Shown here: piece by piece, positions 47,901 through 56,409 of the stretch
How positions within the stretch are numbered: position 1 is the first letter of the stretch
Layout of the letters: every line of letters starts with the position of its first letter
Assembly: GCA_944363565.1 (NCBI GenBank)
Contig: CALVUI010000003.1
Location: forward strand, 1 to 64,000
Length of the DNA: 64,000 nt
DNA from: an uncultured Bacilli bacterium
Lineage (GTDB): Bacteria > Bacillota_I > Bacilli_A > RFN20 > CAG-826
Reading direction: 5' to 3'
Program-made: the position numbers and the translations under genes
Notes under the pieces: model-generated
Database searches by the model: none
The model's input: the letters and a program-made list of their open reading frames with translations, nothing else
What the model was told of the DNA's origin: nothing

Positions 47901-50800
47901 TGGAGGGAAAGGTATTTTCTGAGGCTATCCTCGGCATCGAGGAAGACATCGCTTCCGAGTTTCTCGGCCAGGATGTTCTTGTTGCTTCCGAGGATCGAAG
48001 AGAACTCGACGAAGAGGCCGGCGTTCTTCCTAGTGGTGTATAGACCCGGCAGCTTCCTTAGGCAGTTATAGAGGTCTAGCGAAAGATCACGGTCCACTTC
48101 GAGGAGGGGCTTGAGGGCCTTGGGCAAGGCCTCGCGGTCCAAGAGGGAATAGTCGCGTTTCTGATAGGGAACGAAGGGATTTTGCAAATAGCCCCGGTTG
48201 AGGGATGAATAGGCCATGACCCGTTTGAGGGCTTCGATGGTGGAAGCATAACCTTCCGAGGTCAGCCCCCGGACATAGGCTTCATCCACCTCAAAGAGGC
48301 CCCGTCCATCGAGACTCCCAAGATAATCGAGGACCGCTTGGTAGATCGAGGTGTAGAAACCGTGGGGGGTATGCAATTGATCAAGCAGGGAATTGAGGCG
48401 GACCCTGAGGCCATCGACCTCGGCCGCTTTCTCGGCATAACCTTGGCTCCCCTCGAGAGGGCCGGTATCAAGGAGGCTCGAGATGTTCTTCAGAACCTCG
48501 GCCTTGGAGGTTTTGACACTGCTGACCTGGAGGCAGAAACGGCCTAGGCCCAAGGCATCGAGACGGTTCTTGACGACGTCGAGGGCCACTTCCTTCTCGG
48601 CCACGAAGAGGACCGACTTCCCATGGAAAAGGAAGTTGACGATCATGTTGGCGATGGTCTGGCTCTTCCCGGTTCCGGGAGGGCCGTCCATGATGAAGGA
48701 TTCGCCGGCTAAGGCATCGCTGATGGCCTTGATTTGGGAGGAGTCAGCGGGCAAGGGCAAGGCCAAGTCCCCCGGCTTGATCTTCTCATCGATGTCGGAG
48801 ACCCCGACCAAGGAGGGCTTTTCCTCCCACTCCTTCTTCCCGGAGATGAAGGAAGCGATGAAGGGGTTCTCCAATAGTTCCTGGCGTCTGGTCTTGAGGT
48901 CGTTCCACATCACGAAGTGGGCAAAGCCGAAGAGGCCGGCCGAGGAGACGTTTTCATAAAGCCTCCAGCCCTTCTTCTCGGCGATCTTCTCCCGGATGAA
49001 GTTATAGATCAGACGGAGATCGGGAAGGCCGTCTTTTTGGCGCAGAGAGCCGGCGATCGGCGTGAAATCGAGGCCAAAGACTTCGCGGAAGTACTCGAAT
49101 AGGGTCGTGTTGACGCCCAAATCTTCCAAATCGTAGGAAAACGAGAAATAGGAGCCGTTTTTGCGGCGCGGAAGCATGATGGGCAAGAGAAAGACCGGGG
49201 CGTACATGGCCCCGCGGTTGACGGAGGCGGCCCGGTCGTTGTCGAACCACTTCAATAAACCGATGGTAAGGAAGAGGGGGTTGCTTCCCGACTCTTCGAG
49301 GGCCGTATTGGCCTTGCGGGTAAGCGACTTGAAATAGTTATCGACGTCCCCGTTTTTGGCGGTGGCTAGGATCTGGCCTTTCTTCAATCCTTCCTCCGCC
49401 AAATTGCCGTAGGCTTGGGAGGGGAAGGCGATGACCTTCTCCCCTTCCTCGACCGGCATGGCCCCGAATTGGAGGGGGACGACGGTCAGGCGGTTGCGGG
49501 TCGCCATTTCCTTGATCAGCTTCTCGCTATCGGGAACGACGAATTGGACGGGACTGCTGCCGAGACGCAGGTTGATGAGGCGGTTGCCGAGATTGAGGTC
49601 GAGCAACTTTTCAAGCCAATGGTCGAAACGGTTTTTGTCCCCGCGGTCGGAGGAATCGATATAACGCCGGGCGCTTTCGTCGACCTTCGGGGTTTCCCGC
49701 GAGGAATCGATTTGAAAAGAGGGAAGATCGACTTTGACTTCCTCCCCGACCTTATGGGGCGTGGGAATCGGAAGGAGGTGTTCCTTCCGGCACATGGCGA
49801 TGTCGAGGGCGTAGCGGAAGCGGGCCTCGACGCTCATCTTGGCGTAGCCTTCCTCGACCGCCGCCTCGAAGGGGGCGAGGTGGGAGGCATGGGCCATGGT
49901 CACGTCGATGATCGAAAGGTGTTCGAAGCCCTTGGAGGCCATGGTGATGACGAGGGAGCCGTTTTCCTCATAGGGAGAAAAGCTATTTTCCTCATCGAGC
50001 CAGACGGCCGGCATCGCGTGGTTGCGCAATATGACGATGACCGGACGTAGGCCGATCGACTCGGCCAAAGAGGCATATAAAAGGGAAAAATCCAAGCAAG
50101 TCGCCACTCTTTCGTTCAATACTTCGTAAGGGAGGCGGACCCGTTGGAAGGTCTTCTCAAAGGAGGTCGGGGGCTCGCTATAACGGATGCCCCTCTTCAT
50201 GAGGGCCCGGTACAGGGCCTCGAGTTCTTCGTAGACCTTGTTGGGGTCATGGTATTGGTAACCCGAGAAATCGCTCCGGCCGCATTTTTCCTGAAGCTCG
50301 GCCGCGGCTTCGGCCACCAGCTTCTTGACCTCGTCGTCATTGGGGGTGACGAAGGAAGAAAGGATTTCGGGGATCCTGATGTCGGAAGCACTCTCCTCGA
50401 TCGGTAGTAACCGCAGCGAGAAGTTCTTGGTAGCTAGGACTTCCCCGGCCTTGTTGACGATTTCGAAACGGAGGGTGCAGGGCACCGCTTCGTTGATCTG
50501 ATAAAGGGACAAGGCGTCGACAAAGATCGAGAAGGAAGAAAGGAGGGTCTTGCGCCCGCTTTCGAGGACCGAGATATGGACCGGGGCGATTTGGATCCCG
50601 GGGAAGGAAGAGGTGATCAGAAGATCGACTTCGGAAATGTCCTCCTTGCCCTTATTCTCGATGGTGATCGACCTAAGGAAAGAAAATGCGTTTTGGCGGT
50701 TTTTCCCGGAAACCCGTTTGAGTTCCATCTCCGCCTGAAAGTTGACATAAGTGAATTCCTTAAGACCTTCGACGAGGATGTTCAACAAAGTTTCCGCCAT
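44984..50800 (-). CDS. Giant SF1 helicase with DUF4011, nuclease and DUF3320 domains
   Basis: 1,938 residues. In order: a novel N-terminal region; a transglutaminase-like segment (ATCLDFSLLYASLAESIGL and NHAMPAVW, about 230-262, with Cys and His in register); DUF4011 (FDHWLEKLLDLNLGNRLINL, about 395); an SF1 helicase with Walker A DGPPGTGKSQT near 705, a long coiled insert, Walker B VIFDEASQIP near 1333, IAGDQQQMPP, and NVQGDERDVI with LNVAVTRARE; a Vsr/DUF559-like nuclease near 1635-1710 (FRLDLAIIDP, YVLGVLLDGPSY, RLLRFWS); and a C-terminal DUF3320. From memory this layout matches proteins found in phage-defence screens (HheA). The start has TATAAT 7 bases upstream and no Shine-Dalgarno. It is a stand-alone gene between parB and ribU. 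Confidence 0.9.
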   Translation of the reverse strand: MAETLLNILVEGLKEFTYVNFQAEMELKRVSGKNRQNAFSFLRSITIENKGKEDISEVDLLITSSFPGIQIAPVHISVLESGRKTLLSSFSIFVDALSLYQINEAVPCTLRFEIVNKAGEVLATKNFSLRLLPIEESASDIRIPEILSSFVTPNDDEVKKLVAEAAAELQEKCGRSDFSGYQYHDPNKVYEELEALYRALMKRGIRYSEPPTSFEKTFQRVRLPYEVLNERVATCLDFSLLYASLAESIGLRPVIVILRNHAMPAVWLDEENSFSPYEENGSLVITMASKGFEHLSIIDVTMAHASHLAPFEAAVEEGYAKMSVEARFRYALDIAMCRKEHLLPIPTPHKVGEEVKVDLPSFQIDSSRETPKVDESARRYIDSSDRGDKNRFDHWLEKLLDLNLGNRLINLRLGSSPVQFVVPDSEKLIKEMATRNRLTVVPLQFGAMPVEEGEKVIAFPSQAYGNLAEEGLKKGQILATAKNGDVDNYFKSLTRKANTALEESGSNPLFLTIGLLKWFDNDRAASVNRGAMYAPVFLLPIMLPRRKNGSYFSFSYDLEDLGVNTTLFEYFREVFGLDFTPIAGSLRQKDGLPDLRLIYNFIREKIAEKKGWRLYENVSSAGLFGFAHFVMWNDLKTRRQELLENPFIASFISGKKEWEEKPSLVGVSDIDEKIKPGDLALPLPADSSQIKAISDALAGESFIMDGPPGTGKSQTIANMIVNFLFHGKSVLFVAEKEVALDVVKNRLDALGLGRFCLQVSSVKTSKAEVLKNISSLLDTGPLEGSQGYAEKAAEVDGLRVRLNSLLDQLHTPHGFYTSIYQAVLDYLGSLDGRGLFEVDEAYVRGLTSEGYASTIEALKRVMAYSSLNRGYLQNPFVPYQKRDYSLLDREALPKALKPLLEVDRDLSLDLYNCLRKLPGLYTTRKNAGLFVEFSSILGSNKNILAEKLGSDVFLDAEDSLRKYLSLHKEMSQITSRLLKDYQPQVCQIDLEELRELKEEYTTSSLFKRGKPLKKIIEILKDYDHKPSRKEALRTVEDLKRLDSLRRQAENLGDYPRFVFPSLPEDPQSYDEVSKSFEASVQLGKILREMDASKNVDYDKIAEILAKAEGDYTKIYEENDAKLRRHLSERSFVHDQLKAKFGFDLDYYPDERDYFKREGQKVSSVMSNDGLLGGWTKFLKVLDEARAVSPNGLIEGYQEGRIPEHLLLDAYVNAVSYKAVAYASKDAGLETISGEEVLKVIDNYGKALHELERLSVVETAARITSSYPLISENLASTTEVYQLKKFAKNGGRGVSLRNIFATFGSLIHRLCPCFLMSPLSVAQFLQSGDHFDVVIFDEASQIPTSEAVGAISRASSIVIAGDQQQMPPSNYFAANVSGLVDGSDLFVSLDEDLESLLDDAIVMGLKRNRLNWHYRSRHESLIAFSNNQFYGNSLLTFPSPEQERQSVSFKYVKGRYEKGRGVNRDEARAVVAEILRRMKNPELKKHSIGVVTFNEAQQNLIMDLLEKEEVKNRNLDASPGGESIFVKNLENVQGDERDVILFSTTYGPDPKTGSLSLNFGPLSRERGERRLNVAVTRAREEMVVFSSILPGMIQAERAKNEGARYLRDFLYFAQNGSADLPNLQGNAVYERRDSVAKYLAADLQKLGYKVVTDLGTSTFRLDLAIIDPADPEKYVLGVLLDGPSYVSSPTSRDRNLVQPSILKNLRWRLLRFWSLEYFDHPEEVVRQIVSKINAPYEEEESGTLESGPVSFYKKEVDLYPHQIPYERADLNLPSSSVDSVRIYEAVPRLIEKEGPVSRHYIMEKTKEALGQKRLGTKLRSEVELAISDTAKVTEICGSEPFYYPSGTNVDAWPYYRVDKSENKRDLTDICYTELSNAFSDIIYAQGRMSTEDLIKQTALMFGFENLGEKRKAHLRGAIRFAIDRRHELHLDEQGYIYIS

Positions 50801-50807
50801 TAAAAGG

Positions 50808-50813
50808 ATTATA
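50808..50813 (-). promoter_or_regulatory. -10 box of the giant helicase gene
   Basis: A perfect TATAAT ends 7 bases before ATG 50800. The intervening CCTTTTA offers no ribosome binding site, so the transcript should be leaderless. The -35 is not convincing. Confidence 0.5.
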
Positions 50814-50845
50814 AACCAAGATGGGTTCCCTTTTGGGGACCGACA

Positions 50846-51685
50846 TTAGTTTTTCTTCTCGGAAATCTTGGCCAAAAAGGTCTCGAGGGCCCCTTTGGTC
50901 GGGAAGTCGATGGTCAGGGACTTTTCCTTCTTCTTTATCGAATCGGCCCCGATCTTGATGGCGGTGGCCCTGAGATCGTCTTCCCTTTGTCCCGGGAAGA
51001 GGACCCGGCGGCAGAGTTCCTCGGTCTCCCGGACCGAATAGGAATTGCGGATCACGGCCTCCGAAACATCGAGGCAGTCATTGTAGGAAAGGGGAATGAG
51101 GGCCCGGGCATGCCCATAGGTCAATCTCCCCTTGGCCAGTTCGTCTATGACGGGTTCAGGTAACTTCAAAAGGCGGATGATGTTGGTGATCTGGCTTCTC
51201 GAGGCGTGGCTTAACCTCGCCAAGGTCGCTTGGCTATAGCCGTATTCGGAAATGAGGGCCTGGTAGATGAGGGCCATTTCCAAAACGCTGCCTTCCCGTT
51301 GGTCACGGACGTCGGCTAGTAGCATCAGGAGGGTTTCTTCATCCGAAGCCTCGGAAATGACACATGGGACTTCCTTTAATCCGACGATTCTAGCCCCGTA
51401 GTAACGCTTCCTCCCAAGGATCAATTCATACCTCCCCTGGTAGGGCCTTACCAGCAAGGGATTCCATAGGCCCCTGTCCTTGAGGGCGGCAGCAAAGCGT
51501 TCGCTTTCCTGCTTGGAGGGACGGGCCTTACGGACCGTATGGTTGTCGTCGATGAGAGATAGGGAAAGCATGACCCCGCCACTGACCTGGTACTCCTTTT
51601 CGAGTTCGGCAATGACGTCATTGCGGGCGAACTTCTCCATCAAGGAGGAGAGGGTCGGGTTTGGTTTCCTCTGGCTCTTACTCAT
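50846..51685 (-). CDS. parB: ParB/Spo0J-type protein with altered nucleotide motifs
   Basis: 279 residues. The fold is recognisable: ERFAAALKDRGLWNPLLVRPYQGRYELILG, the helix-turn-helix YGYSQATLARLSHASRSQITNIIRLLKLPEPV, and LTYGHARALIPL. ParB loads at parS sites and, as a CTP-dependent clamp, organises the origin. The usual GERRxRA is GRKRYYG here, and the ENxQR motif reads VRDQR, so residues that contact CTP are changed. The C-terminal dimer domain is short. It overlaps the parA stop by 8 bases. I found no parS-like site within the window. Confidence 0.9.
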   Translation of the reverse strand: MSKSQRKPNPTLSSLMEKFARNDVIAELEKEYQVSGGVMLSLSLIDDNHTVRKARPSKQESERFAAALKDRGLWNPLLVRPYQGRYELILGRKRYYGARIVGLKEVPCVISEASDEETLLMLLADVRDQREGSVLEMALIYQALISEYGYSQATLARLSHASRSQITNIIRLLKLPEPVIDELAKGRLTYGHARALIPLSYNDCLDVSEAVIRNSYSVRETEELCRRVLFPGQREDDLRATAIKIGADSIKKKEKSLTIDFPTKGALETFLAKISEKKN

Positions 51686-52439
51686 GCTCGATCACTTCCC
51701 TAGCCAATGCGAAATAGGCCAAGGATCCTTGGGCGGAGGGTCGCCAATTGGTGACCGGCAGGCCCCGGCTCACCGCCTCGGCAACCGAGATATTCCGTGG
51801 CACAATGGCCGCAAAAGTCGTTTCTTTGAAGAGACTTTTGATTTCCTGCATGACGTCGATGGCCAGCTTGGTCCTCGGATCGAACATCGTCAGCAAGATC
51901 CCCTCGATCTCGAGGTTTGGATTATAGGAACGCTGGATCGAGGCAATGGAGGACAGGATGGCGGCCACCGCCTCCATCGCGAAGTATTCGCATTGAACCG
52001 GGATGATGACCGAGTCGGCGGCCACCAGGGCATTGATGTTCAATAGGCCTAGGGAAGGAGGGCAATCCAAAATGAAATATTGGTAGTCTTCCCTGAAGGG
52101 TTCCAAGGCGGTCCTAAGAGACGAAAAAGGAGCCAAACGCTCACCTCCACGGGGCTCGAAAGAAGCTAATCTAAGGTTCGAAGGAACGATGTCCACCCCC
52201 GAGCATTCGTCGTGGATCAGGAGTTCCTTTAATTTCTTCGCTCCGGCTAGTAATTCGCAAGTCGTATCGGCAATGCCGGTCACATCGAGGCCATAGCAAC
52301 GTCCCGCGTTGCCCTGCGGGTCCATGTCGATAAGGCAAACCTTCTTCCCGAGTTTGCTTAAGGCACTGGACAAGTTGACGGCGGTCGTGGTCTTCCCGAC
52401 TCCGCCCTTTTGATTGGCGATGGCGATGATGCGGCTCAT
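51678..52439 (-). CDS. parA: ParA/Soj chromosome-partitioning ATPase
   Basis: 253 residues. Deviant Walker A NQKGGVGKTTTAVNLSSALS (both lysines), LIDMDPQGNAG, Walker B FILDCPPSLGLLNINAL, and the C-terminal helix are intact. It binds DNA nonspecifically with ATP and drives origin segregation; Soj also regulates DnaA. The ATG 52439 has GATAAT 7 bases before it and no Shine-Dalgarno, so parA may have its own leaderless transcript besides read-through from rsmG. Organisation mnmG-rsmG-parA-parB is the classic origin-proximal arrangement. Confidence 0.96.
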   Translation of the reverse strand: MSRIIAIANQKGGVGKTTTAVNLSSALSKLGKKVCLIDMDPQGNAGRCYGLDVTGIADTTCELLAGAKKLKELLIHDECSGVDIVPSNLRLASFEPRGGERLAPFSSLRTALEPFREDYQYFILDCPPSLGLLNINALVAADSVIIPVQCEYFAMEAVAAILSSIASIQRSYNPNLEIEGILLTMFDPRTKLAIDVMQEIKSLFKETTFAAIVPRNISVAEAVSRGLPVTNWRPSAQGSLAYFALAREVIEHE

Positions 52440-52446
52440 GTTGCAA

Positions 52447-52452
52447 ATTATC
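52447..52452 (-). promoter_or_regulatory. -10 box (GATAAT) seven bases before parA
   Basis: GATAAT on the minus strand ends 7 bases before the parA ATG. The best -35 is a poor TTTAGG at about 17 bases. No ribosome binding site is present. Confidence 0.4.
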
Positions 52453-52470
52453 GGACTTTTGTCCTCTCCC

Positions 52471-53151
52471 CTAAAGGGGGCGTTTTACCATTTTGGCATA
52501 GGGACGGGGATATTTATGGGGCGTCTCCGCCTTTTTGGTATAGATTCCGATCACCCGTTTCCCTTTTTCTTCGGGCAATTCGAAGGAGTTCCGAGAGACC
52601 TCGGCTAGGCCGAGTTCCTTGGCGGCCCTGAGAGCCCCGTCCATATCTTTCTCGCCTTCACTCCCCTTCATGGAGACGAAGGTCCCGCCCTTCTTCAACA
52701 AGGGGGCGGAGATTTCTAAAAGGATTGGCAAAGAGCCGACGGCCCGGGCGGTAATGACGTCATAGGTCTCCCGGCCGGGGATTTCCTCGGCCCGGCTTTG
52801 AAGGACTTCGGCATTATCGAGGCCCAAGGCTTCGATGGCTTTCTTCAAGAAGCCGACCTTCTTGCCATTCGACTCACATAGGACCAAATGGCTGGTCGGA
52901 CAAACGATGGCGAAGACTAGGCCGGGAAAACCGGCTCCGGAACCAATATCGAGGACCTTCTTCCCTTCAATCGAAGTGATGGCCAAGGGAAGGAGGCAAT
53001 CATAAAGGTGTTTGACGATGGCTTCGTCCTTGTCCCTGATGGCGGTGAGATTGGTGGTTTTGTTGGCCTCCAAGACCAAATCCAAAAAGCGATCAAGAAG
53101 ATCGGCCCTTTGGACAAAGGGGAAGGCCTTCAGCAAGTCATCAAAGCTCAT
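52471..53151 (-). CDS. rsmG: 16S rRNA (guanine-N7) methyltransferase
   Basis: 226 residues. NLTAIRDKDEAIVKHLYDCLLPL, the SAM motif VLDIGSGAGFPGLVFAI, and DVITARAVGSLPILLEISAPLLKKGGTFVSMKG are standard RsmG (GidB). It methylates G527 of 16S rRNA with SAM. The start overlaps the mnmG stop by 11 bases, so the two are coupled as in most bacteria. Confidence 0.97.
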   Translation of the reverse strand: MSFDDLLKAFPFVQRADLLDRFLDLVLEANKTTNLTAIRDKDEAIVKHLYDCLLPLAITSIEGKKVLDIGSGAGFPGLVFAIVCPTSHLVLCESNGKKVGFLKKAIEALGLDNAEVLQSRAEEIPGRETYDVITARAVGSLPILLEISAPLLKKGGTFVSMKGSEGEKDMDGALRAAKELGLAEVSRNSFELPEEKGKRVIGIYTKKAETPHKYPRPYAKMVKRPL

Positions 53152-55015
53152 TTTTCATCCTCTTCAAGGCTAATAGGAGGGCGGCGCAGTCGGCGGGATT
53201 GACCCCGGGGATCCGTTCGGCCTGCCCCAAGGTCTTGGGACGGACGGCCGATAGTTTCTCCCGGGCTTCCAAAGCCAGGCCCTGGATCGAAGAATAATCA
53301 ATTTCCTCGGGGATGAGAACCATTTCCGCCTTTTGGAGGCGCTGGGCATCCTCCAAAGCCAGCTTGATATAGCCTTCATATTTGATCCCGGTCTCCAAAG
53401 AAGAAAGGGAATCGGGATTGAGGCCCAACTCCTGAACGGGGGGAACGGCCTCGAGCATCGGGAAGATCGAAATCCCTGGGCGTTTCAACAAGGATTCAGC
53501 CCGATAGCCATCTTGGCTCGCGGGATATCCGCCTTCCTTGAGAATATGGTCCAAGGACGGGCCCGGGGAAATGGTGGTGGTGGAAAGTAGCTCTTTTGCC
53601 TTCTTTAAGTTTTCTATCTTCCTATTAAATTTTTCTGTTCTTTCCTTGCTGGCTAGTCCAGTCTCAATGGCAATATGGGTCAAGCGTTGGTCTGCATTGT
53701 CATGTCTTAACAAAAGCCTGTATTCCGCGCGGCTAGATAGAAGCCGATAAGGTTCTTCCGTCCCCTTGGTCACGAGGTCATCGATCATGACTCCGATATA
53801 AGCCTCATCCCGGCGTAAGACGATGGGCGGCAGGCCATCGATGGCCCGACAGGCATTGAGGCCCGCCATCAGGCCGAGGCCGGCCGCTTCTTCATAGCCG
53901 CTCGTGCCCAAAATCTGACCGGCACCATAGAGACCGTCGTAAGCCTTTAATTTCAAAGAGGAATCGAATTGCAAAGGCCTGATGGCGTCATATTCGATCT
54001 GATAGGCGTACTTGAGGATCTTGGCTTCCTCAAGGCCAGGGAGACTATGGACCAGATCCTCTTGGATATTACGCGGGAAGGCGGTCGAGAAACCTTGGAG
54101 ATAAATCGAATTGCCGTCACGGGTTTCCGGCTCCAAAAATAGCTGATGTCTTTCCTTGTCCCCGAAACGGATGACCTTGCTTTCGATAGCCGGGCAATAA
54201 CGGGGCCCGACCGAAGTGATGGAACCGTTGTATAATGCCGATTTATCGATGTTTTCGCGAATGATCTGCAAGGTTTTCGGCGAAGTGTAGATCAAATGGC
54301 ACTGCATCTGCCCCTCGAGGGGGATGTAGCGGTCACTCAAAAAGGAGAAGTTGAGATAACCGGCTTGGCCCGGTTCGACTTGCCCCTTAGAGAAATCGAT
54401 CGAAGCCTTGTCCATCCGGGGCGGAGTCCCGGTCTTGAGACGGAAGGTTTCGATTCCCATCTCCCTGAGGGAAGCCGAAAGGCCCTTGGAGGCCTTGACC
54501 CCATCGGGTCCTTCTTCGTAGACCTCATCCCCGCGGATAATCCGGGAGTCCATATAAGTCCCGGTCGTGAGGATGACGGCTTTGGACTTTAATTTCTCTC
54601 CGTTTCTAAGGATGACGCCATAGACGCGGCTCGAGTCATGGAGAAGGGCAACCGCCTCTTCTTCGAGAACCGTGATATTGGGTTCTTCATCGAGGAGCTT
54701 TTGGGCATAGGCCGGATAACCGTATTTGTCGACCTGGGCCCGGAGGCACCTGACGCCCGGACCTTTGGCGGTGTTGAGCATCTTGATCTGGAGGGGATCG
54801 TGGTCGGCCAAAATCCCCATCATCCCGCCCAAGGCGTCGATTTCCCGGACCACTACCCCTTTGGCGCTCCCTCCTATATGGGGATTGCAGGGGGTGTTCC
54901 CGATCATCTTCTTATCAAGGCTTAATAAAATTACCTGCTTGCCCAAATGAGCGCAGGCAAAAGCGGCTTCAATGCCGCCATGACCGCCCCCGACAACGAT
55001 GACGTCCGCGTCCAT
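53141..55015 (-). CDS. mnmG: tRNA uridine-5-carboxymethylaminomethyl modification enzyme MnmG
   Basis: 624 residues, complete. FAD loop VIVVGGGHGGIEAAFACAHLG, the NPHIGGSAKGVVVREIDALGG motif, two catalytic cysteines (in NTPCNP and in PRYCPAIESKVIRF), and the C-terminal helical tRNA/MnmE-binding domain ending with ERIPGVNPADCAALLLALKR. With MnmE it makes the wobble cmnm5U modification. Its ATG overlaps the sufB stop by one base (TGATG), so it is translated as part of the suf operon. mnmE is not in the window. Confidence 0.97.
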   Translation of the reverse strand: MDADVIVVGGGHGGIEAAFACAHLGKQVILLSLDKKMIGNTPCNPHIGGSAKGVVVREIDALGGMMGILADHDPLQIKMLNTAKGPGVRCLRAQVDKYGYPAYAQKLLDEEPNITVLEEEAVALLHDSSRVYGVILRNGEKLKSKAVILTTGTYMDSRIIRGDEVYEEGPDGVKASKGLSASLREMGIETFRLKTGTPPRMDKASIDFSKGQVEPGQAGYLNFSFLSDRYIPLEGQMQCHLIYTSPKTLQIIRENIDKSALYNGSITSVGPRYCPAIESKVIRFGDKERHQLFLEPETRDGNSIYLQGFSTAFPRNIQEDLVHSLPGLEEAKILKYAYQIEYDAIRPLQFDSSLKLKAYDGLYGAGQILGTSGYEEAAGLGLMAGLNACRAIDGLPPIVLRRDEAYIGVMIDDLVTKGTEEPYRLLSSRAEYRLLLRHDNADQRLTHIAIETGLASKERTEKFNRKIENLKKAKELLSTTTISPGPSLDHILKEGGYPASQDGYRAESLLKRPGISIFPMLEAVPPVQELGLNPDSLSSLETGIKYEGYIKLALEDAQRLQKAEMVLIPEEIDYSSIQGLALEAREKLSAVRPKTLGQAERIPGVNPADCAALLLALKRMKNEL

Positions 55016-56409
55016 CAGCCAATGGATCCCGACATGTCGAGCTTGATCAGTTGGTTGAGTTCGACCGCATACTCCATCGGAAGTTCCTTACTGAAGGGTT
55101 CGATGAAGCCCATGACGATCATCTCCGTGGCTTGGGCCGCGGTTAGACCACGGCTCATCAAATAGAAGAGCTGGTCTTCGTTGATGCGGCTGACCGTCGC
55201 CTCGTGTTCGATGAAGCTCTGCTGATTGAGGATTTCGTTCTTCGGGATGGTGTCGGATTTCGAGGAATCGTCGAGAAGCAAAGTGTCGCATTCGACGTGG
55301 GCCTTGCTGCCGTCGGCCCCGGGGGCAATCCGGACCGTCCCGCGGTAATTGACGACGCCCCCATCGTGGGCGATCGATTTGGAAATGATGGTGGACGAAG
55401 TGTTTTTGCCGATGTGGATCATCCTGGCCCCGGCATCCTGGTATTGGCCTTTGCTGCCGACCGCGATCGAGATGCAGGTCCCCTTGGCCCGGTCGCCGTG
55501 GAGGACGCAACCGGGGTATTTCATGTTGAGCTGGCTACCGATGTTCCCGTCGATCCATTCCATGAGGCCGTCTTCTTCGACGTAGGCCCGTTTGGTGACG
55601 AGATTGACGATGTTGTTGCTCCAATTCTGGACCGTCGAGTAACGGCACTTGGCGCCTTTGCCGACGTAGATTTCCACCACCGCGGCGTGGAGCGATTCCT
55701 TGGAATAGATGGGCGCGGTGCAGCCTTCGACGTAATGGACGTCGGCCCCGTCATCGACGATGATGAGGGTCCTCTCGAATTGGCCGGTCTTCTCGGAGTT
55801 GATCCGGAAGTAGCTTTGAAGGGGTTTTTCCAGCTTCACGCCCTTGGGGACGTAGATGAAGGAGCCACCCGACCAAACGGCCCCGTTGAGGGCGCTGAAC
55901 TTGTTGTCCCGCATCGGGACGATGGTCCCGAAGTACTTCTTGAAGATCTCGGGGCAGGTCTGGAGGGCCATGTCGGTCGAAAGGAAGATGACGCCCTTCT
56001 CCTGGACCTCGCTCAGCATATTGTGATAAACGACTTCGCTTTCAAATTGGGTCGAGACCCCGGCCAAATACTTTTGTTCCGCCTCGGGAATGCCCAGTTT
56101 CTCGAAGGTTTTCTTGATTTCGCTCGGGACCGAATCCCAGCTGCTTTCTTCCTCGCTGACGTTTCTTTTGAAGTAAGTATAGCTTTGGAAATCGAGGTCC
56201 GAGAGGTCGGGCCCGAAGGAAGGGAGAGAGAGCTCGTTGAAGGCCTTGAGGGCCTTGAGGCGGAACTCCAGCATCCATTCCGGTTCCCGTTTGGCCTTGC
56301 TGATGGCCCGGACCACGTCCTCGTTCAAACCCTTGCCGGTCGAAAAAAGTTCCGAGGCCTCGGTCTTGAAGTCGTAGGCGTAGCCGTCCTTCGGCTCGTA
56401 GGGGGTCAT
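55015..56409 (-). CDS. sufB: Fe-S cluster assembly scaffold SufB
   Basis: 464 residues, the family's usual length. The right-handed beta-helix core is evident, with [45 protein letters not shown], and the C-terminal [21 protein letters not shown] that contacts SufC. It is the scaffold on which SufBCD builds clusters. It is last of the suf genes in the order C-D-S-U-B, overlaps sufU by 4 bases, and its stop codon shares a base with the mnmG start. Confidence 0.97.
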   Translation of the reverse strand: MTPYEPKDGYAYDFKTEASELFSTGKGLNEDVVRAISKAKREPEWMLEFRLKALKAFNELSLPSFGPDLSDLDFQSYTYFKRNVSEEESSWDSVPSEIKKTFEKLGIPEAEQKYLAGVSTQFESEVVYHNMLSEVQEKGVIFLSTDMALQTCPEIFKKYFGTIVPMRDNKFSALNGAVWSGGSFIYVPKGVKLEKPLQSYFRINSEKTGQFERTLIIVDDGADVHYVEGCTAPIYSKESLHAAVVEIYVGKGAKCRYSTVQNWSNNIVNLVTKRAYVEEDGLMEWIDGNIGSQLNMKYPGCVLHGDRAKGTCISIAVGSKGQYQDAGARMIHIGKNTSSTIISKSIAHDGGVVNYRGTVRIAPGADGSKAHVECDTLLLDDSSKSDTIPKNEILNQQSFIEHEATVSRINEDQLFYLMSRGLTAAQATEMIVMGFIEPFSKELPMEYAVELNQLIKLDMSGSIG

